From Monosporascus cannonballus (Eukaryota > Ascomycota > Sordariomycetes > Xylariales): a stretch of 64,000 nt of DNA. The notes beneath the pieces are model-generated. The model was not told the origin of the DNA. It searched no databases and saw only the letters and a program-made list of their open reading frames with translations. The position numbers and the translations under genes are program-made. Each line of letters starts with the position of its first letter. The first letter of the stretch is position 1. The stretch covers positions 265,882 through 329,881 of the forward strand of contig QJNS01000067.1 in assembly GCA_004154925.1 (NCBI GenBank), read 5' to 3'. Of this stretch, positions 1 through 13,276 are shown piece after piece.

Positions 1-24
1 TAATAATTCGGATATTTATATATA

Positions 25-152
25 TATAAGGGAATAAAAAGGACTAGCCACTCCGCTATATGACTTAAAAGATCAGCAGTTCCAACGATAAGATGTGTTA
101 GAAGTTCTTGTTCGCGCTTAAGTAAGAAACGCCCTAAGGCTATTTTCTTACA
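25..152. mobile_element. Possible solo LTR-like element, weak case
   Basis: A normal-composition island runs from TATAAG to CTTACA. Those ends are inverted repeats if the first TG has become TA. It is flanked on both sides by ATATA. The flanks are themselves a TA microsatellite, so the duplication carries little weight. It has similar length to the two better elements in the same block. Confidence 0.3.
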
Positions 153-3100
153 ATATATATATATATATACATATATTTTATAATTTTAATTAAGATAATT
201 AGAATAATGTCAAAAATTAATTGTAATTATTTAGCCCATTTATTAAGTGAAATTTTGTTGTTTTCAGATTTATTATAAAATAATCTTAATTTATGAAAAA
301 AATTAAACATTTACAATAATTATTATACGTTAAAAGAATCTATAATTCGATAAATAAAAAAAGGTTAAATTAATTATATTAATTGTTTTATAATAATATA
401 ATTTTAAATTAGATATATTATATTTTATAAATAAGTATAATAAAACAACATTATAATTTAATACCGTACTGTTATATAAAACATTATTACCGTTTTTGCT
501 CGTTAATATAGCAGTCTTTTTAAAGAAAACTTAAAATAATTTATATTTAAGTTTAGTTAATATTATAAAATACAATTATTATATAAAACGTTATACTAAT
601 CTTTGGTGTCAATTAATATATTTTGAATTTATAATGAATATTATATGAATTTTATTTTTTGTTCTTATTAATATATTTTATAAACGTTATAAATAAACAT
701 TTTCTTATTCTTTTAAATTAAAACATATATTATACAGTAAATTCTCTTCGATTTCGTTAGATATATTTAACAAAAATCAATATATTAGAAATAATAATTA
801 TAATATTTATAAAAAACTTTTTAAAAAGATATATAAATTTTTAAATAAGTTTATTAATTTACGGAAAGTTTTTATCTTATTTACAAAAATTAAAAACTAA
901 TTAGTTATATTCAGAAAATATACTCTAGTTAAATCGAAATTCTTAATTTAAACGATAAAACACGATAATTTGTTTTGTTTTTATTTTATATTATATATAA
1001 ATAAATTTTCTACTTACATTTACAAGTATTTATTAGTCTTATAATATAGTTTAAAAGTATTGAATATAACTAATTTTAAAAATAAATCGTTAATATTTTA
1101 ATAAAATAACGTACTTATATTAAAAATTGCCGAAATTCCATTTTTAAAACTTTTTACTATTTATATTTATAATGTTCGCATATTTACGTTAAATTTATGA
1201 AAGGTACGTATTTAATAAAAGTTATTTATAATAATAATGTGTAATATTTATAAAATTTCTCGAAATATTCCGATCGAAATTCATTTTAAAAGGCGAATTT
1301 ACGAAATTTATAAAATATATATATTTCCGTTTAATCGTTATCAACTTAACTTTATAGTATATAAGGTCGTTTTTAAATATTTTGATTATATTGGATAAAT
1401 AAAAAAATATTATAAGGTTTCAGTTAAAACGCATTAATAAATAAAAGTTTTTCTAATAAATATTTTATTATTAATTATTAATAATACGTTATTTAATATT
1501 ATACATTAAATACGAAATATTTACCAACATTTTATTTTGTATTTAGAAAATTTAATATATTTATATTGTTTTTTAAGTTGTATAATTTTCATTATAATAT
1601 ATTTAATTAAATTCTTTTATTGGATAATTATAAGGTCGAAAATATTGTTAATACGGCCGATATTATATAAAACGATAATTTTTTAACCTTATTAAAGATA
1701 ATAATTAACCGTTTATTAATATCGTTTTTGCCGATAAAAAATTCAATTATTACTATATTTCTTTAGAAACGCCTAGGTATATTTATATTTTGTTTTTACA
1801 TTTTATATTCTATAATAATATTACTTATACTAAATAATTAATATTAATATTCATTTTATAAAACATGTTACTTTTATTACCGTAAAACGTTTTTTAAAAA
1901 AACATAACAAACATTTAATAAAGAGGGTAAATAATATAATTTGTAATATATTAACGAATTTCGCCAGTTGAAAAAAAATATATATAACGTTAATATTATC
2001 TTTTTCGAAATTCGCTTTTAATTAAGTATAGTAGATCTTTATAACACGAATTTTATATTCGTTATATTTTTTCACAAAATAAACGTTATATTATTAGTAC
2101 TTTTTATAAGGAAACTTTCGAAGCCTTTTATTTTTCGCTTCGTAATTTCTAGTTTATTAAAAGATATTTATTTCGAATTAAAGAGAGTAACGAAAAATTC
2201 GAAAAAACTTTAAATATAAACTGTAAAATTATAAAAATAAAATTTATTGATTTTTAATAATATTGTATTTATTGTTAATAATATAAATAGGTTCAATTAG
2301 TTAAATACAATAAAAGAAAAAGATTAATTTGTAAATAATTTTAACGTAATTGCACGAAAAGTTTATATTAACGAATTAGTTTCAGATAATTAAGTTTCGA
2401 ACGACCGTAATATCTTATAGGCGAAAGAAAATTATAATTTTATTGTATAAAATGTCGATAATTTAATTAATAATTTTGATTAACATAGTTTGTTATGGAT
2501 TTTATCGTTATTAAATTAGCAAAATAAAAGTTTATTAAACGAAAAGGAATTATTTATATAATTCTTTAATTTTATTTGTTTTATATTTTTATAAGTAATA
2601 TAGTATTTACATTAAAATTTTAATATTTACGTAATTTTAATTAATTAATTTGAATCTTATTTTATATATCATTCCAATTATTCAAGCATTACATTAACGT
2701 AATTTATTCAATTTTACTAATATAATCGTAGGTAATAAACTAATATTTTATAATATACTTCGTAATATACTTATAAATAAAATTAATATAAATTATTTAG
2801 TTTGTAATTTACGTAATTTGAATTAATTATATTTTATGTAAATATTTTATTTTTTGCAGAACTATAAAAAATATCGTATTATTTCTAATTAAATATAATG
2901 TATAATTTCGAGTTAATCCTTATAGTTTATTTGTTATTAATTTATTAATTTACGGTTTTAAATATTTTTAAAAGCTTTTCTTTTTGTTTTACTTTTTTAC
3001 GCGTTATTATAATTCATATATTAATATTTCTTTTTATGTTTTCGGATTTCAAAATTCTATTTGTTTTAAGCGTAATATTTTCGATTAAATATTTTGGAAG

Positions 3101-3745
3101 TTGTTATGTTAATTATATAATAATACCGAGTATTTGAGATTTATATATATATACTTTTCATTGTTTTTATGTCTAATTTATATATTTATTATTTATATCA
3201 CCTCGAGAATCATGTAAATTAAAAAATAATTATGTAATATATATTACCTACTTACAAAAGTCGAGTTATAAAATTACTAATTTTTTATATCGTTTACAAA
3301 ATATTCAGTTTATATATTCTTTTTAGTTAATTTACGAAAATCGTAATTGATTAAAATTATATAATTAATTTTTTATTTTATTAATTTATAAACGCAAAAT
3401 AATTTGGTATAATGAAATTTTGTTTTGCCAATTATTATTCCGTAAAATATTTTGAAATATATTGTTAATGTTCAATATTTATATAAACGTCGTATGTTTT
3501 AAAAATAAAAAGTGTTATTTATAATATATACTTTTTGTAATAATAACGAATTTATAGATTTTTATAATTATAAGATTCTTTTAATTTATATAGATTTGTA
3601 TTAATATTAAAATAGAAGATTTTATTTTCTTTTAATTTTATCTTATATTAATATAATTTTATAATAATATTTAATATTTAACATTCTTTACGTATAATAT
3701 ATATTGCTTGTAAAATATATTTTATATTTTTGAATAATTTAATAT

Positions 3746-3888
3746 TATTACGGCCTGGTCACCCGTAATGTCTTCCAACATATACGAGTACATATAGACA
3801 GCTGTAAGCACCAGGATGATTGTCACAATTGCGATCATTCCACTGATTTTTTGCCTTAGTAGCGTAATAGCATGATGCAGCCATAACA
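3746..3888. mobile_element. Solo LTR-like element, 143 bp, with AATAT target duplication
   Basis: This is an island of normal base composition inside the AT block. It begins TATTACGG and ends CCATAACA, which are inverted repeats apart from two transitions (TG to TA in the first dinucleotide, and C for T). It is bounded by identical 5-bp direct repeats AATAT (3741-3745 and 3889-3893). TG..CA ends and a 5-bp duplication are the standard insertion signature of an LTR retrotransposon. With no internal domain next to it, it reads as a solo LTR or a very small terminal-repeat element. The superfamily is unknown. Confidence 0.65.
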
Positions 3889-4969
3889 AATATTACTTAG
3901 CTAATACAAAAATATTCTAATTAAGATTACGCCGTTGGTTTCGCTTTGTTGCAAGTTATTTTAGTACCGGTTGGGGTTATTTTTTAGTTCGAGATTTTGT
4001 TATCCTTATTTACAGTTGTTTTTTTAAAGTAAATTATTTTTTCGACGATTTTATTAATAAATTTTTTAAAATTTGTATAGGATATATTTTGGAAATATAT
4101 AATATAAATTGCTTATAATATATTATTAAAAGATTTGTTAACTTTTCTAAGGTGGTAAAATATATAAAAATATATATTATAACATAAATTTCGAATATAA
4201 AATAAAACGAAAATCAATTTATAATTTTAAAGTTGTAAGTCACGTACTTGTATATATTAAAATATAATAAATATTTAAAGTTATACAGAGTCATATTTGA
4301 ATATATAATAATAATACTAATATATCAAGAAATTATTGTAATTATAATTAATATATATTTAATTAAATTATTATTATAAATTCTGTTAAAAACTTTCTAA
4401 TACAATATAGATTTCGTATAATTTATCTATAATTATAAAGTTCCTTTTTATATGAGACTTTTTCGTTATAAGAAAAAACAATATTAATTTTTTAGAGATA
4501 ATTAAGAATTTATATATATTCAAATTTTAATAATATATATTACATTAAAATATTTTCATGATTTATTATTTATTAGTAACTGTTATTTGTATATTATAAA
4601 TATTTTGATATTTTTTATTAATAATAATATATTTAATTATTTATGTAGATGCATTTAAAACTATATAATTATTATAATAGTATTATTACTATTTAATAAA
4701 GCAATATGTAAATAATAATATTTCGGAATTTATGCCGATTTAGTAGAAAATTCAAATATACATAAAATTTATAATAGTATTACATTGGTTTATGATATAT
4801 ATTATATAAATATAGCGGTATATTTCGTATTTTATTATAAATTATATATATTTTTAAATATTATTTCAGTATGTAAAATAATGTTTTAAATTATATAATT
4901 ATTCGATAAGACTGTAATATTGTAAGGTTTTAATATAGCGAATTTTATATTTATATACTATAAAATATA

Positions 4970-5001
<32 letters not shown>

Positions 5002-5803
5002 CATAAATAATTTCTAATAATATTTATATAATGATCTAAAAAGTATTTGGAAATTTTTGTTAAATATATATAAATTATAAAAAGCTAACAAAATAGATAT
5101 ATATATTTTAACTATTTTTAATTCTTGTTTTAATTCAACACTAATTTTTTGAAATAAAATAAAATATAATTTGTTTTTTAATTAAACTTTAGTTATAAAA
5201 CTATTAATATAAAGAGTATCTATTATTAAATACTACGTTTTTAAAATTGTAAAATAAATGTTTTTTATATTGTAAATTTAACAGGCGTATTTTTTTAAAA
5301 GTCTGTATAACTCGGGCCGTTAATCCTTTTCGATAATTTGTAATTAATAATAATATAAATTATATAGACGATATTAAGAATATAATAACTGTATAATTTC
5401 CAATAAAATATAAGTTTAAGATATATTTTGTAATATATATTATACAAACTTTAGTTCTATAATTTTAAATAAAGAAAAATATATAACTACGGATAATTTA
5501 TTACCGTTTAAATAGCTTTATATAATGATTACATTTTTCAGTATTGTAATATATTCGATATTATTATCGAATAATTCGACAGTTATTCAGAATATCTATT
5601 TATTAGGAAATAAAACTTTAAAGTAATAAAAATTTTAAAATTAGTTGAAAACCTAATTTTGTCGATAAAGAGAAAACGTAATAAGAGAAAAAGGCTAAAT
5701 TCGACCGTCAATCTTTATTGAAAAAAAATCAAGAAATATTAATTTGAAAAAAACTTATTAAATTTTCTAATACAATAATAATAAAGTACGTAAGCGATTT
5801 TAA

Positions 5804-5927
5804 TGTTACGGCACAGAAGAACAAGAGTTTAGCCATTACACCAATAAAAGTGGAACGTTGTTAAATCGAGCTCTAATCGCCTTGTTCTGCTATATATATC
5901 TATAAGGTGCTACTTAGAACTGTAACA
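5804..5927. mobile_element. Solo LTR-like element, 124 bp, with TTTAA target duplication
   Basis: The element begins TGTTAC and ends GTAACA, a perfect 6-bp inverted terminal repeat with canonical TG..CA ends. It is flanked by identical 5-bp repeats TTTAA at 5799-5803 and 5928-5932. Its base composition is close to normal, unlike the AT-rich sequence on both sides, which suggests insertion after, or escape from, the mutation of the block. It contains a TATA-like run near 5890 that could be an LTR promoter box. I see no clear sequence similarity to the element at 3746-3888. Confidence 0.7.
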
Positions 5928-8900
5928 TTTAAAAAATATTAATTAAAACCGTATAACGATAAATATAAGTATTAATTATAAGAAAACAAGGTTATGAAGC
6001 GTAATTAATAAAAGTTTATAATAAACTCGAAATTTTAAAAGTTTTAAACGAGTATTTTTTTTAATAAAAAGTAAATATCGAAATAATTATATTAATAAAC
6101 ATTTGGTATTTACGAAAAAATTCTATATTTTATATTTAGTTATATAATTAATATTTAAAATTAATTCAGCGATCCGAATTAAAGTACTTTAAAAGTTAAA
6201 AATAATAACAATATTTTAAAAGTTAATACGACAAGTTCGGAAAAAAGAATAGAAAAATAGAATTTTGAAAACTTTAATTCGGCGTTATAAATTAAAAGCT
6301 ACAAATTAAAGGGATAATTTGTTAATAATTACAATAAACTATACTTTAACTAATATAATATAATATTTTTAATATTTTTAATAATAATATTGTATATTTA
6401 TCATAGTACATAATTAATTTAGATTAGAAATGATTAGTGTATTTATATAAAATTTAACAAATGAAAAGTTAATACAAATAACGAATTTAATAAATAAATA
6501 ATATATTAGAATATTAATTAATATTTTGAAAATATTTATAATTTTTATATTTTACAATTATAGCACTGTATGAACATCGAACGCTTTTTATTATCGACCT
6601 TAATTAAAAGCAGCAAAATTCCGTTTTTATTTTGTGATTTAATATTACGATTTTTTTAACTTATTATTACTTTTACGATTTAATATATATCTTTTATTTT
6701 TAATATATAATTTTTTAATTTCTGTAAAAATTATATTTCGATTTTTTAAAGTACATTATTTATAACGTCGAATTACATGTTATTATAATTTGATAACGGC
6801 GGTAATTTCAATAATAATATAAAAGTAAAAGAATTATACGAATGTAAGTACGATAATAAAAAGAAAATTAAAAAATTAAAACTATTAAAAAACGTTGCAT
6901 TTTTTATTAATTTTATAAATTAAGATAATAAAGTATATTTTATAAATAAAAATATTTAATACGTTACGAATTATGCGTTTAAATATAAGCGTTACCGGAA
7001 TTAAAATTATGATTTTAAGTTATAAACTTATATAAATTGTGTATTAACTTAATATTTAAATTATTAAAATTACGGTTAAGTTGTTAATTATTAGTTTAAC
7101 TTCAATAATTATATATAATATTTCTTAGTTAAAATCGAACGTATTTTATAATAACTTTAAAATTTTTTCTACGCTTTATTACGTTTATAATATAAAGATA
7201 TAATGTCGTTATTTCCGATTATAGGAATTTTGTCCTTTATAAAAAGTTATTTATATTATTTATAAAATCGAAAACATAATTTTTTGATCTATTATATTTA
7301 ACGTTAAAAATAAATGATATATTAAGATATTTTAATATTAATAATTATTGAATCCGAAAACGCCTTTAATTAATTCGATTATATTGTGAAATAAAAGCCC
7401 ACGTTTTAACTTTTTTAATTTATGCGGAAATTTATTAAATATATATTACTTGAATTTAATAAAAATAAATATTTATTTGGTTTTCCTATTATGAAATAGA
7501 AATAGTTACGTGAAAAAAAACCTTTTTATTCGTTATTTATATTATAGCTGTATTATTTATTAAATAGTCGCCTTTATTAAGCGGAGTTTCATTTATTCTT
7601 ATAGAAATATTTTTACATTTTAAAATTTAAATATATAAAAGAAAATTATATATATATATTATAATAAAATATAATCGTAATCGAATTATGATAATTTTTT
7701 TTTAAATATCTTAAAAGTGTTTTAGATATATATTTACCGTTAAATAATATATATTATTCAGGCCTTATACTCGTTCGATATTATAAGTGAAAAACTGTCT
7801 ATTTCAAAAATTTGCAAATAATGTTTCAATTAATCGAAAATTAAAAGTAGAATTTAATAATTATTTCGTTTTAATCGGGATTATTTATAATAAATTAGGT
7901 TTTATCGTTTTTATTATTTAAATCTGTTAATTTGTTTTGTGTTACGATTTTTATATTTTTATAAGTACTGCTGTTTTTAAATTATCGAGCTTAAACTTTC
8001 GCCATTTTATTTTCTTTATAATAAACGATTTGATGTAATAAATTACCCATGATATAGTTATTTATAATACTAAATTATTTAACTAAATTATTATTTAAAT
8101 TCTTTAATTAAAAAGCGTTACAGTATAGTTCATTATATAATTTAATTAATATTTTGAATATTTATATTTAATTTAACAAGGATAATATATATTACGATAT
8201 AAATATAATAATGAAATTTCGTTTAATTGTTCTATATATAAAGTTAATTTTCGTAAAGTATTTCGAAATTGTAAAACTTGATAATATTTTTATAATTTGT
8301 AATAAATATTACCGATTTATTATAATTTTAATTAAATAGTGAGCAATAAATATATTTTTCATATTATTATTAATTCAAATATATTAGTTATTAAAAATTC
8401 GAAATACATTTAATTTAAATGTTAATTTCTATATAATTAATATTAAAATATCGAATTTCCGCCTTAGAGTTATATGTAATTAAATTACCGATTTAACGAA
8501 AATTGTTAAATTGCGCGAATTCTTTTATAATATTATTAATACTTATTACATATAAAAATTAATATACAAAAAGAAAACAAATAAAAGATAAATTATAAAT
8601 ATTAATATACTAAAATACAAGGTTTTTTATGACGATAATACATATTTTTTTATTAATAATAATGAAATTATATTAATATTTAAAAATAAGATTTAATATA
8701 ATAATTTCTAATCAATCGTTTTCTATTTTTTTAAAGTAAATTATATTATAGTTAAATTATTTGTTTTTATAAATTTAAATATATATAAGTTAAACCTTTT
8801 TTATTTATAAATTTTAAATTAAAAATGTGATATTAATTATTAAGATAATATTTAAATAATTAAAAATATTTAAAACTTATTATAATAACGCCAAAAATAT

Positions 8901-9609
8901 TAAGTTTTTTAAAAACCAAATTATATACTATATCAATTTCCCTATTTCGTAAAATACGGCCTTATTTACTAAATATAATACTTAATATAAAAGAAATAAA
9001 TTAATAATATAAAAATTTTAAAACATTATAGGCCGACATATATACCGTTCATATATAAGTTAATTACGTTTATATCGGCAACAAAATTATACGAATATTA
9101 AATAAAAATAAACGTTTTATTTTAAAAACTTAAATTTTCGAAAAATTAAAATCTTGTTTTTATTTTTTAAAATATTTTTTTATAATTAGTTTAGTAAGAG
9201 AAAATATATTTCGACATTTATTATAAATAATTTTAAGTTTTAAATAGTATTGTTTTCATTTGTTAAATTATCTTATTATTATATTTGCCTAAAAAGAATA
9301 ACAAATTATTACTTATTTAAAATAAAATTTTGTATTATTTATTGAATTTTATAATATTAAATTTATTTTAATTAAAATTAATTATATATAGAAAAATAAA
9401 GAGTTTAACATTATATTAATTTTTCTTAATTATAAAATAAGAAGTATTAAATTTACATTATTTTTCAGATATATAAATTTATAATTTTTAAAATTTTATA
9501 TAAAATTATCTAAAACGACACAAAAATATTATAACTTATTATTAGGTCCTATTTTGGAGGTTTTGTTATTTTTATAAAAATAATTTTAAAGGGGTTTAAT
9601 TAATACATT

Positions 9610-9701
9610 GGACCCCTGATAGACATTTTTTTATCGGAAGCTATAGCTGTGGTTACGGCTGCTGCGCCGCAGGCGCAGCCACAGCCTCCAAAATGGGGTC
9701 C
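9610..9701. repeat. Nested inverted repeats at the AT-block boundary
   Basis: Three arms nest around one centre: GGACCCC (9610-9616) with GGGGTCC (9695-9701); GCTGTGG (9646-9652) with CCACAGC (679-685 of the same kilobase, 9679-9685); and CTGCGCC (9662-9668) with GGCGCAG (9672-9678) around a GCA loop. The middle and inner arms form a 14-bp stem with a 9-nt bulge on the left side. It lies exactly where the AT-rich block ends, so it may be the terminus of the element that makes up the block. No target duplication was found. Confidence 0.55.
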
Positions 9702-10982
9702 TGATCACTAAAAGGCAACTTATGCAGCAGTACCGTCCCATTTCATGGGGCGAGGGTCGCTGAGGACGCCATTTTTGGATCCCAAAACCTCTAGTCTTCA
9801 AAGCTTCTAAACCAAGTAGGCATCATTTATATGCAATGTCCAGTGAAGCAACCATGTCCAAAGAAGGAAACAAAGAAGCTCAGCTGTCTCAATGCGAGTC
9901 GAACAAGCTGTCCAGCGCGTAGGAACAGCAATATATTTGTAACCACTTCGGGCTTGATAAAATGGTCCGCTTGGGTATTTCATCAATCATAGGATTTCGA
10001 GTGACAATATCCTCCTCTTAAACCAGCTTAGTGATGCTGCGATACGATCGATAGTTTACATACGTAAGGAACCATCATAGAGTATTTGCCGGAGACTTTT
10101 ATGTTTCCTATGCCATCTGTGCTTTTTGTTTTTTCCCTTACCGCCCCACAGTCCTTTCCAGTCGGCGTTCTCGCGTCAGTCTTACAACCCAATTTGAGCG
10201 CACGCAACAGGGGTTGTTCGCCAAACAGAAAACGGTCCCTTTAAAAAGACACACAGTATTCACACCACGAAGATGAATGATGCTCGGCGGCGAGGTTGAA
10301 AGCTTGTGGTGATTCCCTATTCAGGGGCTCTTGGCAATTAAGCACAAGCTTTACTGAGTATAGTCATGCGGCTCATGACACTAAATTAGTTCGACTTAGT
10401 TACGTCCGGGACGCATCCAAGTCTACCCAGCCTAAAGCTTCTAGAAGGCCCCAGGTGTACAGCCAATATCCATGCAGATAGCCATGCCTACAGCTTTGCA
10501 CTATGTGTGAGACTTCGGGAGCCGAATTGGCGGTGACGAAGTTTATGGGTTAGATACATTACGTTCCTCAGGCTCTACCTAATTAGGAGTAGCCAGGTTA
10601 GTCCTCGGTTTCAAGCTTTCTGCGCCATGTGTGCACAAACCAGCCAAGCCGACGTAGCTCTTATCACTAACGTTACTTAGGTACCACTGATCACCATAGA
10701 CAACCAGCTCGCAAGACTGCTAATCAGCCGCCAAGAACCCACGATCTCCCATTCAACTTCTCCACTTATGCGGAATGACGGAGCGCTACCCTTACTGCTC
10801 GGAAAAAGGGTCCTGCGCCTTTAAGTCGCGTGACCCGTGAACGTTTTCTCTCTGCTAACAAACCACCAGCAAGCAAATTTCTACGGCCACTCTTCGACGA
10901 CGTTGGTTGTAAAACAGCAGCCAAGCCCTAGGAAGTGGATTCTTCGGTCGCAACACCCAATTATTGGAAACCTGCAGCAACC
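9702..10982. other. Intergenic, no supported gene
   Basis: Composition is normal. Only short chance open frames are present, with no recognisable protein or RNA. The last 200 bases contain the presumed promoter and 5' leader of the Sym1-like gene. Confidence 0.6.
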
Positions 10983-11788
10983 ATGTCCACGTTCCTCCGC
11001 TGGTATGAAGCTGCAGCTCAATCCGCGACCGAGGCCGCCGGCCAAACCCTAATTGATTGGCGAAGCTGACGCGGAGCTGCTGCAGGTACCAACGGAAGCT
11101 GGCCACGCGGCCGCTGCTCACCCAGAGCGTCACGACCGCCGTGCTCTTCGCCACGGGCGACATCACGGCGCAGCAGCTGGTCGAGAAGAGAGGCGTCGAG
11201 GGCCACGAATTCGGGCGCACGGGGCGCATGTTTCTCTACGGCGGCGGTAAGTCACGGGTCGGTTTTCAAGTTTAGATGTCTCTCCAAGCCCAAGCTCTTT
11301 CAGCTCATCCCCTCTGTCAATCAACCCACCGTCGCCCGCCTGCCCCCCTGCGAACGAATCAGCCCGGCGGCGCAGCGCAACCCCAACCGCAGAGACACGG
11401 GGGACGTTTACTTACGCGGTTGTTTTTTGGGGGGTGAACAGCGATCTTCGGGCCGGCGGCGACGACGTGGTTCGGCATCCTGCAGCAGCGCGTGAACCTG
11501 CGGAACGCGAACGCGACCATCTTCGCGCGCGTGGCGGCGGACCAGCTGCTGTTCGCGCCGACCTTCATCGGGGTGTTCCTGAGCAGCATGGCGGTGCTCG
11601 AGGGCGGCAGCCCCAAGGCCAAGCTCGAGAAGAACTACGCCTCGGCGCTGCAGGCCAACTACATGCTCTGGCCCTTCGTGCAGCTCGCCAACTTCAAGTT
11701 CGTCCCCCTGCACTACCGCGTCCTCGTCGTCAACTTCGTCAGCATCGGATGGAACTGCTTCCTGAGCCTGTTGAACAGCAAGAAGTGA
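10983..11788 (+). CDS. sym1: Mpv17/PMP22 family membrane protein, Sym1-like
   Basis: Exons are 10983-11002, 11086-11246 and 11442-11788, giving 175 residues, the usual Sym1 length. Family knowledge: Sym1/Mpv17 is an inner mitochondrial membrane channel-like protein needed under heat and metabolic stress. The N-terminus reads [18 protein letters not shown], then a TSAVLF-like stretch ([10 protein letters not shown]) and the family block [12 protein letters not shown]. The C-terminal half ends in a conserved block with [18 protein letters not shown]. The 20-nt first exon is needed to restore the start: without it an in-frame TGA at 11068-11070 blocks the frame. Intron 1 is 83 nt with CTGAC before CTGCAG. 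Intron 2 is 195 nt, long for this genome. Identification is firm; the exact start is likely but not proven. Confidence 0.9.
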
Positions 11789-12314
11789 GTTGAGGCGCGA
11801 GGCGTAAGGGCGGCGAAGGGGGAAAGCGGTGGTGGTGGACACGTATGACCGTCCGGTTTGTGTTTCTTCGAAGGGATAGACGGGTCTGGGAAGGGCAGGG
11901 CTGTGTGGTCAAAACGCGGGTAATGGCAAGCGTTCTCAGATGATGCTAATCGCATCATAATCGGTTTACGTGCCGAGGCTGGGTTATAGATTGGCATATT
12001 GCAAGGTTTCTTGGGTTCTGGTACATGCATTGTCGCGTCGATACATTTCAACAAAGCCAGCTAGAGATTAATACTCAGACTTCACATACAGAGGTCAGTC
12101 ACAAGTACCGAGTCGGCTTCCGAAAGTTGTCCAAAAGCTAGCGCTAAATCCTGCCGGTTCATTATCATATACCTTGTCATGATCTTATATGTACAAGAAT
12201 CCAAGTCGTGCAAATTATGATTATTCATCCTCATTGACACGTGAGACCACAACCGTACCTCCAGGCGCAAGTTGCTGGGCCGTTCACCACACTCGTCCTC
12301 TTGTCGTGGGGCGT

Positions 12315-13276
12315 TCACGAGAAGAGGAATTCCCTCAAGATCGGGGATCCCGAGAACTCCGGGTTTAACAGTATACAGCTACTCCGACGTTAGTATCGCG
12401 CGCACAAGCCACCTGTGAAGGCCGCGGGAGGCGTACTTTAAGAAATACTGCAAGCCGGCCCTCCTCTTCTCGAGGAACTTCGGCCTGAACTTCGATATTA
12501 TGCTCTTGGGCGGCAGCTCGGGCACGGCGGCCTCGAAGCCCGGGAACGTGCGTATGAGGCGCCACCGGAAGTCGTCGAACTCAGAGTATCGCTTGCGTAT
12601 GTTCATGTAGCTCCCCTGCGGTTGCAGTTTTAGCCTGTGCACCGTACGCAAAACCGCTGCTTCTCCCTCTATATGTGTTGCCGGGATCGCAGAGACTCAC
12701 ATTCAGCGTCTCGACCCGGATGTTATACACGACGAAAGCGCCGACGCTGGTCGCGCTGCCGTTGACGACGACGTAGTCGGTCACCTGGACGCTCCGGGCC
12801 CAGCAGGCGCTCCCGCGCTCGTCGACGCTGCTGGTCTCGTTGTCGCGCAGCGTGATGCCGCCCGTGGGGATCGACTCGACCGATGCGTTGGACGCGGTGC
12901 GGTCGTGCCGGGGGCCGTTGTGGTGCATCCAGTACGGGGGGGACGTCATCGCGGGAGACGCTATCGGCGACTCCGGTGCCGCGCCGGGGGCGTTGCTCGA
13001 TATCTCTGCGCCTGTCCCTGGTCCTGCCTGCTGTTGTGTCCCCTCGGCACCCGGTTCGGGTCCGACTTCAGAGTCCAGCCGCCGGCCCGGCGCCGCGGTG
13101 GTTGTGGGAGTCGTCGTGACTTCGTCGGAGTCGGTCTCGGTGTCAGGCTCGGTTGGGGGAGGTGACGGGGGCTTAGTGATATCGGGACCTGGCGCACCGT
13201 CCTTGCGCGAACCGCCGCCATTTATGCTGTGGGCAACATGGCCGTTTGTACGCCGTGGATCCAATGTCGATTCCAT
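12315..13276 (-). CDS. ypt35: PX-domain protein, Ypt35-like
   Basis: Read on the minus strand with exons 13276-12701, 12615-12437 and 12378-12315, giving 272 residues. Residues 1 to about 155 are low complexity (Pro, Thr, Ser, Glu and Asp rich) and probably disordered. The PX domain follows. It contains VVYNIRVETLN, then across intron 1 IRKRYSEFDDFRW, whose RRY/F-type core binds phosphatidylinositol 3-phosphate, then the PPKS loop and FLEKRRAGLQYFLN. The protein ends LLNPEFSGSPILREFLFS, the typical C-terminus of Ypt35 homologues. Known role: Ypt35 recruits Vps13 to endosomal and vacuolar membranes. Intron 1 (85 nt) has GTGAGT and CCGCAG; intron 2 (58 nt) has GTACGC and a TACTAAC branch site. 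Phase and family ending both support the model. Confidence 0.87.

Larger units (their letters stand above)
1..9600. repeat. AT-dominated gene-free block (RIP-type isochore)
   Basis: The sequence is overwhelmingly A and T, with TA dinucleotides and TTTA/ATTA words everywhere, long TATA microsatellites (for example near 4975-5000) and stops in all frames. No open frame of useful length occurs. The composition switches to ordinary base content within about 100 bp near 9,600. Such blocks in filamentous ascomycetes are normally transposon DNA converted by RIP (CpA to TpA). No transposase or reverse transcriptase can be read, so the original elements are not identifiable by eye. The only normal-composition islands are the short LTR-like elements listed separately. 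Confidence 0.85.

Noticed and set aside
3757..3888. A minus-strand open stretch with a membrane-helix-like sequence inside the AT block
   Set aside because: It coincides exactly with the LTR-like element bounded by AATAT duplications, has no credible start or continuation, and is better explained as noncoding repeat sequence.
12379..12445. Apparent early C-terminus of the PX protein ending in TAG
   Set aside because: A 58-nt intron with a TACTAAC branch site restores the conserved Ypt35 ending; the TAG is the intron acceptor.
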